Shown: piece after piece, positions 54,565 through 64,000 of the stretch | Layout of the letters: each line of letters begins with the position of its first letter | Numbering within the stretch: position 1 is the first letter of the stretch | Source of the DNA: Entomortierella parvispora | Taxonomy: Eukaryota; Mortierellomycota; Mortierellomycetes; Mortierellales; Mortierellaceae | DNA: 64,000 nt | Direction of reading: 5' to 3' | Assembly: GCA_963573315.1 (NCBI GenBank) | Contig: OY752153.1 | Coordinates: 1,240,001 to 1,304,000, forward strand | Made by a program: the position numbers and the translations under genes | Notes under the pieces: generated by a model | The model's database searches: none | What the model saw: the letters and a program-made list of their open reading frames with translations, nothing else | What the model was told of the DNA's origin: nothing

Positions 54565-57063
54565 GGGTGAGGCCGTGAGGGGCATCAGTATTTTTGTAGG
54601 GACAAAATGCTGTCGATGGTCCGTGTCGGCACTTGATTCTTTTGCGGAATACAATTCAAAAAAAAAGTGCATCATTTCAGCTGTGCTTTATTTTTATACT
54701 TTTTCTTTTTTCATCTCCTGGAAGTCATGAGGTCCGATTCAGCGCAACTTCCCTAATATCCCCTAATTGCAATTGATGCAGAAATGAAGGTAACCTGTAT
54801 TGTACTGTACAGCGCACACAAGTAGACAGGCGACAAGTGAAAGGTCATTCGCAGACCGCAGTAAGGGAATCCAACAAGAGAGGGCAGACCTCTAGCAGAC
54901 AGAAGGCAAGAAAAGAACCGGCTTTTTGTCCAACGTCGGCTTTGCTTACCCTTTACCATTGATTGAATACACTGCCAAACAAGGGAAAGGGAGAGGGCGC
55001 AGAAATTCAAAAAACAAAGTTGCCAGTAGTCTGGTCCGAAAGTGTCACACACATGCACCTTTTGCGTTCCATGACTGATGATGAAATGGAGCACCAAAAG
55101 ACACAACCACAACAGACAACTCAACAGACAGACAAGCAACAGCAAACCGCAACCCACAACAATTCAAATCACAACCAAACCCAGCACAACAAATAAAAGG
55201 TGAAGCTGTCAGTGGAGGCAAGGAGAGACGAACTATCTCTTGTTTGTATATATTTCATGTTCTTGCTCGACCGCTGTTCGGTCCCTGTTGTTGTGCAGCA
55301 GCTGAGTGAGTGGCAACCAGCGGCCTTGTCACAACCCTTTTGCTCCTGTCGTATCGTGTCCTGTCGTGTCTGTCCCCTTTGGTCTCGCCTGGCAACCTGA
55401 GATGGTGTCTGCGTGCGAGTGTCTGTCCGTCTGTCCGTCTGTCCCCTTGCTCCTCCCCTCGTTCTTTCCCCTCCTCGTTTTATTTATTTTGAAGTTGTGT
55501 TGTCAATATGGACCAGACAGGCAGACAAGCAGGCAGACCGACAGGCAGGAACACACGCAGACACAGACACAGACACACAACACACAGACACAGACACAGA
55601 CACCACACACACAAACACACACACACACAACACGCACACACAGACAGACTGTGCCTAGACTACTGTGCAAACTAGCACGCTGCACAAACGGACTTGCCGT
55701 GCGGTACATGTACTGTGCCCGTTTTTTCTCTTTTCTTATTGCAAGTCTCCAATGCACTGTGTGTAATTGAACCGAACTCACTCCACTTTTGCATTCTTCC
55801 TCATTCACTCCACTCCGCCCAGTCTGTTCCATCCGTGTGCGTGTGTGTCCTGTTGTGTGTGTGTGTTGTGTGTGCATCCGAGTGCTTTATCCCTTTTGCC
55901 GCCTTGTTTCTCTTCTCTTTCCTCATCCCCCTCCGTCTCTCCATCCCCCTCCCTCCGTCTCCCCACTTCCCTCTCCCTTCCCTCCATTTCCTCCCTTTCT
56001 CTTTTTTCCTTTCTTTCTTCTCTTCTCATCATTTCCCTCGACCACCATCCTCCTCATGAATCATTAAGCCTCTGTCTTCATCCGAAGCCCTCATCCCCCC
56101 CCGACTTTTAACGAAACCCCACACAGCATTTACTGCACCCCCAACCCCAGTAGTGATAACACCACTATCCCTTCCTTTGCCTTTCCCTCTCTTCACCAAA
56201 AGAAACCACCTACTCCCTTTCCCCTTCCACTTCTCCCTCCATCACTCACCCACACCCGCACCCACACACACACACACTCTATCTCTCTCTATCTCCAAGC
56301 ACCTACCCTTCCCACCGGCTCTCGCATTTCAACCACAGACAGACTTGGCTTACTCAACCCATTCCTTCCCCCATCCCCTACAATCCCGACCCTTTTTTTT
56401 TTTTTTTTTAAACGCTCACTTTTCATACTCTTGCGCTCTGACGAACTACAACATCGTCAGCTCTGCCCGGTAAGCGCTTGAACATACAACTGTGCTTGTT
56501 GAAACTCGATGGGACAAAAGAGGGACGGGAGAGGTAGAGTGGACAACAAAGAAGACAGCAAGTGCGATATCAACAACAAATGTGCCCAACGGCTGTCCCG
56601 ACGCTCCGCACGAGAAAACAAACACTCTCGGCCACCAGAGCGCAGGGCAAAGCAAAGCAGCGACGAGCAAACATTGTGGATGAGTGCCCTGCCATGCCAT
56701 GCATATCATCAGCCATCAGCCAAAATACAACAATAGCCAGACTGCTGCAGGCAGTAGCCCGCTCAACGCGAAACGCGGCCCTGGCTGTTCAATCCTGTTT
56801 CTGCCCAGCCCAGTCCTGTCGCCTTCATCTCCGTTTTTAATTTATTAATGGTGCCTGACGACGGGGACACGTCATGATTGGCCGTGTGTCTGATCATAAA
56901 CCCCCTCTTTTCTGACCAAACGCCTCCGCCCTTCTTTCTCTCTGTCTGTGTCTGTGCATATCTGTAATATCTGTTATTACACCCAATAGATCTCCTCCCT
57001 TTAACGACTTCTACATCAAGACAAAGATATATAACTTTTTTGGCAAGGCACACTCAACAAACA
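54565..57063. other. Long upstream region of the C2H2 gene with CA and CT tracts
   Basis: No convincing exon. Contents: GTCTGTCC repeats at 55421-55444; a long (CA/CAGACA) microsatellite at about 55545-55650; (GTGT)n at 55830-55872; CT-rich sequence from 55880 to 56380; and a T tract at 56393-56409. The pyrimidine-rich stretch close to 57000 probably includes the transcription start and 5' UTR of the zinc-finger gene. Confidence 0.5.
55545..55650. repeat. CA/CAGACA microsatellite
   Basis: About 100 bp of GACACA, CAGACACA and ACACAC units with few interruptions. It is noncoding; the open frames over it on both strands are products of the repeat. Confidence 0.85.
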
Positions 57064-58548
57064 ATGTCATACGAAACCACCTACTTCCCCCCTACGCCCG
57101 CGTTGGCCCGCGACTCGTTCGCACTCAATGCCGATCCCAGGAACTTCTATGCCTCTGTCGATGACAGTCTTACCGTCGACACTACCGGTGCAAAGCAGCC
57201 CCAAGACAGGATGCGTCTCAAGCGTATTCTCAACAATAACAACGGCTCCCAGGAACAGATCCACGGCCAGGATGGTTGTGATGATTCTTCGCCCCATCAT
57301 CATCATCAGTACTACCAAGACCAGGCCTCGCCCGCGTTCCAGACCTTTCACAGCTCGGCCACTGGCTCTGTCCCCGTCTCAACCTTCCCCGTCTCCCCCG
57401 TCGCGTCGCTCTCACCCATGACGCCCTCTGATGGATCCCCGGTTCCAGCAGGCATGGCACCGACCCTGGCGACCATGACGCCCTTTCCCGGCATGAACCA
57501 GTCCAATCTTATCTTTGAGGAGGCGACCATGCCTTACTCTTACAGCATGGGCTCGTACAACAACAGCGCTGCCCAGGCCTATTCCTTCAATAACAAGCAT
57601 GCTGGACATGTTCGCGCGATGGAGCAGGCTGAATACGGTACAGAGTCTCAGCAGGAGTACAACGGTCATCATTACGGCCACAACAACACAAGTAGTCAAA
57701 GTCCCGATCCATCGACTGGCTCATCACCAACCGCTCTCTCATCATACCCTCAACAACAACAACAACAACAACGTGCTATGACAAACTCGCTGGTCGACCA
57801 CCCATACCCCGTCTCTGGATCCCCACCCTCAACATTCTACGGTCAACATGCTCACTTCCAGCCTTCCTCTGGTGCATCCTACAGTGTTGGATCTCAAAGC
57901 CCCGACTTCTCCAATGGATACTACAACTCTGCAGCAGCCGTTGCAGCAGTCTATGGCACAGACACATTCTCTCCCACACCTCCAACGACGCCTCACTATG
58001 GATTCACGTACACGATGGACGGACGATATCCCGGTAGCGCGACGACAGGCTCGGTGCCCATGATGTACGATCACAACAACACCGGTTTCACATTGCAGTC
58101 CCAACCACCAGCACCCCGTACCGGCAGCACCGCTTCCAAGAGATCCACGGCCGCTGCTGCTCGTGCGGCTGCCCGCAAGAATAACCCTTATGAACCTCGC
58201 GGATCCAAATCTTCCGATAGCATGTCCATTGGTTCCAATGGCGGTGTCTCGACGCCCGCGCCAACACGTCGATTCCAATGCCACGAGTGTGAGAAGGCGT
58301 TCCCGACCAAGGGCGAGTTGGCGTCACATTCAAGATGCCATTTGAAGGTGCCCGCGTTCCTCTGCGGGATCTGTGGACGGCCCTTCAAGCGCCGGACAGA
58401 CTACGTGCGCCATGTCCGCAATGTACACGAGGAGGTTGGACGGTATGGTTGTGCCCAATGTGGCGAGCGGTTCGGCCGTTTGGACAAGTTGAAGAGACAT
58501 GATAAGCGTGGATGCGGCAACGATGATCATGACGATGATGAGGACTGA
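57064..58548 (+). CDS. C2H2 zinc-finger protein (probable transcription factor)
   Basis: Single exon, 494 residues, start ATG 57064 (MSYETTYFPPTPALARDSF). Residues 1-390 are disordered and rich in Ser, Pro, Gln, Tyr and His (poly-Gln near 240, His run near 80), typical of fungal activation regions. Three zinc fingers sit at about 403-485: FQCHECEKAFPTKGELASHS (closing with ...RCH), FLCGICGRPFKRRTDYVRHV (closing with RNVH), and YGCAQCGERFGRLDKLKRHD, where the last ligand is Cys (RGC) instead of His. The acidic tail is DDHDDDED. A basic, Ala-rich stretch precedes the fingers and may be a nuclear signal. DNA target unknown. A very long upstream spacer suggests complex regulation. Confidence 0.88.
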   Translation: MSYETTYFPPTPALARDSFALNADPRNFYASVDDSLTVDTTGAKQPQDRMRLKRILNNNNGSQEQIHGQDGCDDSSPHHHHQYYQDQASPAFQTFHSSATGSVPVSTFPVSPVASLSPMTPSDGSPVPAGMAPTLATMTPFPGMNQSNLIFEEATMPYSYSMGSYNNSAAQAYSFNNKHAGHVRAMEQAEYGTESQQEYNGHHYGHNNTSSQSPDPSTGSSPTALSSYPQQQQQQQRAMTNSLVDHPYPVSGSPPSTFYGQHAHFQPSSGASYSVGSQSPDFSNGYYNSAAAVAAVYGTDTFSPTPPTTPHYGFTYTMDGRYPGSATTGSVPMMYDHNNTGFTLQSQPPAPRTGSTASKRSTAAAARAAARKNNPYEPRGSKSSDSMSIGSNGGVSTPAPTRRFQCHECEKAFPTKGELASHSRCHLKVPAFLCGICGRPFKRRTDYVRHVRNVHEEVGRYGCAQCGERFGRLDKLKRHDKRGCGNDDHDDDED

Positions 58549-60884
58549 ACACATTTCGTTCTTTTTGTTGTCTGTTTTTTTTCCTCCCTTTTTATAGTCG
58601 TTGTTCATGATGATGATGGTTTTTTATTTATGTTATGAAGAAAGGTGATGCTCACTCCGTAGACACACCCCCCACGAGAGTGGAGTAGGATGAGATGGAA
58701 ACGAGTGCCATTCGAACATTGGCCCCCGATCCTTCTTTTCCTTCCCTCTTATTATGTTATGTTCTGTTGCCCTATCCCCCCGTTATACTATACTCTCTCT
58801 CTCTATGTAGCATGTCTTCTTTTTTTTCTTTGTTGGAATATATATCTCTTTACAAATCAAATCAAAAGTCCCTCATTGTTGTCTGTCTGGCCATCTGTTC
58901 CTCCCCTACTTCCGCTTATACCTCCGAACATGAAACGATAATGGCTGTGTTAGATTGCGCGAGTGTCCCAAATTCGCCATGCCCACAAGACCGAGGGGCT
59001 GGTTAGCAAATAGTTGGGGACGTCGGCTGATGTGAGACTTGTTGTGGTTTGGTTTTCTGGCTTTCATGCATTAGCAAATTATAAGGCTTCTTCTTGTAGG
59101 GGTTGACACACGTTAGAATCGACTGGCTGAGAATACATCTCTCTTACCAACCTCTCAATTGTTTGCTACTGCTGGAAGCCATGATAAAAGTAGGGTGGAG
59201 CAAGCGAGCACTTTCTTTTCAATTGTCCGATGCACTTGTTCTGCGGTCCTTGAAAAAAAAAAAAAAATGAAGGACGCGCTCTCAATTTTTTCGGGCAATG
59301 AATTTTGGGCGGTGTAAAAGTGGGAAAACCCAGTAAAGCGAAAGCATGGAGGAAGCCAAGCTTCTTATTGTCGGCCCCGCCAATCTCTCTGCTGTTCGTT
59401 GTTCTCGGAACGGCCTTGTTCTTCATTTCCAGGAGCAATTGTATTAGAGGAAAGTTAGTCTCTCATCTTCAACACTCTTCTCCCCGCTATTTTTTTTTTG
59501 AAACTCGTATCTCGGTTGAAAGTAGTCTCAATACCTGTAGATCAGTTGAGCTGCAGGGAGTGAGCTTCCTGTCCTGGGAGGCGCAAAATCGTCTTCACTT
59601 GGAGGCAATGAATCAGTTGTTTGTACTCGAGAGCCATGTGCATGTGGGGACCTTGGTCATGCTTCCTTTGTTCGAACTTTGTGTTCGAGGACGATTGTCT
59701 CCTCTGCTTCCATCCTTGACCTCTTTTTCTAAAGGTGGTTTAAGGAGTAGAAACTAAAGCTGCAGAGGAAGCCAACCGATCACGATTGCAAGAGCTACGA
59801 TGGTCTGGCGCTCTTGCGGCCCGGTTTCAGTTCACTTTTCGGCTTTGCCATGCGAACAATTGAGGCAATGAGATAAATAGAAACAGAGCCAGCACTCTCG
59901 GTCTCCGGCTTAGACCTAATGGGAATGATGCTACTTTTAGAATAATGACCTTGAAGGACAGACGGCTATTCTTTGTGCTGCAGGGCAGATGACAGGCAGG
60001 TACCAGACTGGAGACAGCGAAACACTTGTCAACCCAAAGATGAAGATCGAAAATTGGTGGCGTTGCTGCATCAGAACGAATCTTTATCGGGCGTGCCGAG
60101 TGTGCATGAGCAGATGCGAGTCCATTCATCTCTCCATGGCGATCCCTTTCTCTTTTCTCTTCCTGGACAAACTGGGCCTCTCGTTTATTGTGTCTTCTCC
60201 CAGTGTCAAACACTTCGTTTGATTCAACTTCTAGTAAAACACACACGCCAATTTCCTCGAGAAGTTAGTGCTCAGCATCCGTCTTCTGCTCCCTCCTCCC
60301 CACCTCTGGACAACACCTCCAGTGCAGGTCTTGAAATTTCTACAACAAGGATTCCATACCATTCGTGGACTTGAGCACGGGATTGAGAAGGACAGAGAGG
60401 CAGACTGATTCTTTTCTTGCTGAAACAGGACATTTGATCCCCTCCTCAGCCGGAGGTCGGTGACCAGTTTACTCTCCTGCTCAACATTCAGTTTACTCAA
60501 CATGGCCAGTCTTGGGCACAAGCGTCTGCTCCAAGAAGATCTCGAACTTCCCGTCCAATCCAGTCCACATCCCATAATTATCCCCAATAGACGATCAGCC
60601 ATAAATAATGGATATCCCTGACACTCACGCTTTCATACTTGCTCCCCATCAATAAGGTCCATGGTCCTCTGAAAGCTGGTTCAGCGAAAGCTGAGGCGTC
60701 ATCAAGGAGAAGGAATGAAGGAAAAAAGAGAACCAAAAGTAGGCACGGGTTGCGGAGGCGCCACCCTATAGGCGCATTTCCGTTACCCCCAGCGGGCCTG
60801 TGTGCAGCCGCTTGCGCAACCAAGTTACTCATGAAATGAGTCTTGGTTACACAGCTGACAACAAGCCCCTTCGCAATGCAGTCT

Positions 60885-60975
60885 CTGCCCGGATTCGAAC
60901 CAGTCTATGACCAGATTCGAACCCCCCACCTCCCGGCTACTAGACACACGCTCAAACCACTGTGCCAAGTGACCA
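60885..60975 (-). other. tRNA-like block with A box and two B boxes (pseudo-tRNA or SINE head)
   Basis: On the minus strand TGGCACAGTGG with TTTGAGC (about 60951-60967) matches a pol III A box. GGTTCGAATC occurs at 60914-60923, and a second, perfect GGTTCGAATCC at 60891-60901. The layout GAGCG..TCTAGTAG..GGAGGT..GGTTCGAATC follows a tRNA, but I cannot form the acceptor or anticodon stem, so it is not a functional tRNA as read. It may be a decayed tRNA or a tRNA-derived SINE head. Confidence 0.4.
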
Positions 60976-61509
60976 ATAGATATAATATTATGTGAAGTCG
61001 CCAGGTTTATGTAGGGATCTTTGCAGCCCAGTGACCTCATTGCGTGCATGCCAAAAAAAACATCCACAGCTCTGTGATGAAAGAGAGTGCTTGGTTTGCG
61101 ATACACATCGACTCATTGACTCAGAGAAGGTATTCGCCGTATCCGCGTTCGGCTTGTCGAAACCACACTTGACCCATCAAAGCCAACGAGGCTTGGATCT
61201 ACCTCATACACTTCCGGAAGCGTCTTGCATCCATCTCAATAGGAACATCAAAAAGTGGTCCTAATACGCCTGTTTGCAACCATAGTATGCTTCCATCCAA
61301 GTGGCGCCTGCAGAGGATAAAGCCAGATACGGGAGCAAAAGGTCTTTATGGGATTTGGGGGAGGATATGTTTGTGGGAGCGCGATGGAGGGAGGGAACAC
61401 GCGTGGACCGGGCGGATATTAAGAAGCGAAAATAGAGAGGGGCGGGCTCTCTTTGGGCGAAGCGCGCGTTTCTTCCATCTCTGCTCCCAGCACTTGCCCT
61501 TGCCATCTA

Positions 61510-61568
61510 CCTCCATGCCCTCATGCCCTCATGCCTCCATGCTCTCATGCTTCCATGCCTCCATCTCA
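61510..61568. repeat. Minisatellite of ATGCCCTC/ATGCCTCC-like units
   Basis: Units of 8-10 bp (CTCATGCC, CTCCATGC) repeat about six times, close to element copy 2. It is the reverse-complement counterpart of the ATGGAGGC run at about 37755-37780 right of element copy 1. Confidence 0.75.
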
Positions 61569-61792
61569 CCAGACCATTCACTTGCTCCATCTCCCGACCT
61601 CCACCTGTTCTTCCGTTAATAAACGTCAGCAACAACTGTCCAGCCAAAGTCAACTTCAACAGAGCGGTCAATGGAACACGGGACACAGGATCACGCCGTT
61701 TGCCCTCTTCGTTCATATTATACGTTCAGGATAGCAGGCGAGTTCATGTTTTTTTTTCAGGACGCAGACTCTCAAATGCCACATTACATTGT

Positions 61793-64000
61793 CTGAATAA
61801 AAGAGAGAAAACATTTGTATTTGGTAGAGTGCTTTGGGGAAGAGAGGTTTCTAAACTAGCCCGCCTCAGGTACCGTGCCGATGTTTGGTATGAGTGTTGA
61901 TCACCCCTTGTCGGCATCTATGCGTGGCCATGGAATACATTCTTATAAAGAAGTACCCATGTTCTCGAACCCCCGGAGGGATCCGCACACGTAGCCTGGC
62001 AGCCATCAACATCCATCGGCGGCCTGACGTACCCTGCGGTCACACCTAAACTAACTAAACTAACCCACTAATCTAAGGGAGGAGGATGTGCAAGGAAGTT
62101 TTCTCTCTTTTTTTTGTTTCTTGTTACTTGATTCTTTGATGGGGGCCAAAGACCAAAGATCTATATGACCGAAACAAAGAGGAGATATGTTAGATTAATA
62201 TGTGCTGTCATGAAAAAGAGTAAAGGGATACCGAGTTCAAGACATCTCAAGTTGCCTTTTGGTTATGCTTGGCCATTTGGGTTCAGGACCGCCGAGTTTG
62301 AGGCCGAAGCTGAACCAGAGAGAGCCTGCGTTCTTGGAGTCAAAGCAGAGGCAGAGGAAGCACTTCTTGGGCTGAGGCGGGATCAGAGAAGGCAGACGGA
62401 TGGGCACCGGGGCCAAGTTTTGGACGGGCAAGCCAGGACGGGCGAGTCAGAGATGGCAGGCTCTTTTACGTCCGACATCCGAGGCAGGACCAAAGCCAGA
62501 GAGCTTGAGGTCATCGCTGAGGTCGCCAAGGCCAAGGTAGATGGCATGACCGAGTGCAGATGGACCAAAGGCAGCAGGGCCAGAAGCGGCAGGGCCAAGG
62601 CGGCAGGCTGAAAGGCAGCGGGTCCTAGGTAGCGGAGTCAAAGGCAGCAGGACCGAAGTCAATAGGACCGAGGCAACTGGTCCGAAGATAGTAGGACGGA
62701 AGGCAGCAGGACCGAGGAAGCAGGACCGAGGCAGCAGGACTAAAGGCGGCTGGACCAAAGGCGGCTGGACCAAGGTCGTCATGGAGGCATGCTTGATGCT
62801 GGCCAAGGGGGAGATCGCAGCATGGAGGTCCGACTTGTGTGTGTGTGGAGTGGAGTGGAGTGGAGAGGAGTGGAGTGGAGTGGGGTGGAGAAGAAGGATG
62901 AGGGCCAAAGAGCGAATCGTCGCTCCTTTTATACGAAAGGCGGCTTTTTGTTTTTGAAAATGGGCCAAAAATCATTTTCAATTTTTTGGAGTGGGAAGCA
63001 AAATAACGACAGAGACGCGTTGCATGGGAGGAGACATGGACTGATGGATGAAGGAGGAGGAAGGAGGACGACTGGGCCAGCAGACCATGGAGTTAAGGTA
63101 TTTAGAATGGATTTAAGCTAATTCAATGACGCAACCGTCTCCTTTTCGTTGTGTCCGTGTCTCATCTTTCTCGTCCGCAGTCGATAACCATTCAGTCGAT
63201 GCGGACTGAATGGCTCCAGTACACCAGTCCATCAGCGACGCGTTGTTGTTTTTTGCTTTCACCCCAAATCTGTTTTTTGGCCAAATTTCAAAAACGAAAA
63301 ACGAAAACAAAAAAATACGTCGCGGTCATGCCTCTTGCCTTCAAGCCACTGCCAAGAGCTGCTCCTCATACGAAAAGGACCTCTCATGCTTCTTATCCAC
63401 TCCACCCTCTCTTCTCCTCATCCGTCTTCTTCACTCCACTCCACTCTACTCCCTTACATCCAAAAGCAAAACCACCGACAAAGCTCTTTAGCCCTGCAAG
63501 TTCAGTCCCACCCCCGCTTTGCAGCCCTCTCCAGTCTTGCAAGTTTGGCTCTTGTCCCTCGGTCCTGAGCTCTTTTCGACTGCCTCCATTTTGGTGACCT
63601 CATGCTCTCTGTCTCTGGCCCTGTTTCGGCCGCAAAAGAGTCTGCCCTCTGGCTTACCTGGCCTGGGCAACGAAAGCACCTGCTATTTCAGACTTGGTCT
63701 CGGCACGCCTTGTCCTCAAGTCGTCTGCCTTCTCTGGTTCCACTAGGACCTCAAGAACTGCCTCCCCAGACCCAGCTTCAACGCCAAGAACATGTGCTTT
63801 CTCTAGCTCAACTTTGACCTCCAAAACTGATGGTCCCTGACCTTCCTTGTCCTACATCCGCCCTCTTGGGTTCTCCCAAAGGTTCCAAGAAGGCCTTCCT
63901 GCTCTGGCTGGGCCCCGTCGCACTCCCCCCAATCTGACTCCTTACCTCCAGGCAGTCCTCCGTTTCCTGCACACAGCTTGGTTTGTAGCTTTGGCCCTCC
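61793..64000 (+). mobile_element. Palindromic element, copy 2 (cut by the window end)
   Basis: It starts CTGAATAAAAGAGAGAAAAC exactly as copy 1 and follows it in direct orientation to the window edge. The left TIR is almost identical. Inside, copy 2 lacks about 310 bp present in copy 1 (34893-35206): it jumps from GCCATTTGGGTTC to AGGACCGCCGAGTTTGAGG. The middle (62900-63330) retains the GGCCAAAAATC / CCAAATTTCAAAAACG mirror pair. The right TIR lies beyond the window. No transposase ORF. Confidence 0.85.

Larger units (their letters stand above)
58549..61792. other. Gene-poor region before element copy 2
   Basis: No intact gene found. It holds the 3' UTR of the zinc-finger gene, short frames without domains (for example 59305-59757 plus, 60231-60602 minus), a tRNA-like block at about 60885-60975, and an ATGGAGGC/CATGCCTC minisatellite at about 61510-61565 next to the palindromic element. 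Confidence 0.4.

Noticed and set aside
55306-55877. Open frames over the CA repeat (154 and 124 residues)
   Set aside because: Generated by the microsatellite; no codon bias or domain.
59305-59757. 150-residue plus-strand frame
   Set aside because: Starts at GTG, has no domain or partner exon, and lies in a gene-poor region.
62447-62968. 173-residue minus-strand frame in element copy 2, partly open in copy 1
   Set aside because: The frame is broken by indels in copy 1 and consists of short Pro/Leu/Ala repeats made by the GGCAGGACC-type tandem units; no transposase motif. Treated as noncoding.

Overview
This window looks like nuclear DNA of a filamentous, early-diverging fungus. I infer Mortierellomycota (Mortierella/Linnemannia-like) or a close relative. 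The grounds are short GT-AG introns (about 70-290 nt), many F-box/LRR-like genes and pseudogenes, long purine- or pyrimidine-biased spacers, poly-Ala/Gln/Ser tracts, and fungal housekeeping genes with clear orthologues. No rRNA gene, operon or viral gene is visible. Exon limits below were set by reading splice sites by eye and checking that each joined frame is open and divisible by three.

Layout. 0-1.6 kb: edge of an unrecognised minus-strand gene. 2.8-4.0 kb: RPF1, a Brix-domain 60S biogenesis factor. 5.3-7.0 kb: a PASK-like protein kinase with a large low-complexity insert behind its hinge. 7.0-13.3 kb: a gene-poor spacer. 13.3-15.3 kb: a secreted, probably GPI-anchored, pepsin-like protease. 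16.2 kb: a small broken gene. 17.0-20.5 kb: condensin subunit 2 (BRN1/CAP-H), ten exons. 21.2 kb: histone H2B. 21.8-23.7 kb: two tandem four-helix membrane proteins. 24.05-26.1 kb: MIF2/CENP-C, with CENP-C motif and C-terminal cupin recovered over five exons. 26.5-27.2 kb: an unrecognised conserved-looking protein. Apart from a few remnants, this half is housekeeping and mostly on the minus strand.

27.5-49.3 kb is accessory. It holds two intact F-box proteins, one F-box gene with a frame break, several decayed F-box/LRR genes, local duplications, a 3-kb palindromic (foldback-type) element with near-identical inverted ends of about 345 bp, and two paralogous membrane-protein genes, one of which is a double-length internal duplication that kept the intron in both halves.

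49.8-51.5 kb encodes a giant metallothionein: about 419 residues, about 100 cysteines, and ten regular 31-38-residue repeats plus divergent ends. This is the most striking item. It is followed by an EEF1A-lysine-methyltransferase-like protein, divergently paired with aprataxin (DNA-end repair). At 57.1-58.5 kb is a C2H2 zinc-finger protein with a long, pyrimidine-rich upstream region. The last 2.2 kb is the left part of a second copy of the palindromic element, in direct orientation and with an internal deletion, cut by the window edge.

The named genes cover ribosome assembly, chromosome condensation, kinetochore structure, chromatin, DNA repair and metal binding. They do not form one pathway; the order looks like ordinary fungal gene order interrupted by an F-box/repeat-rich accessory block.
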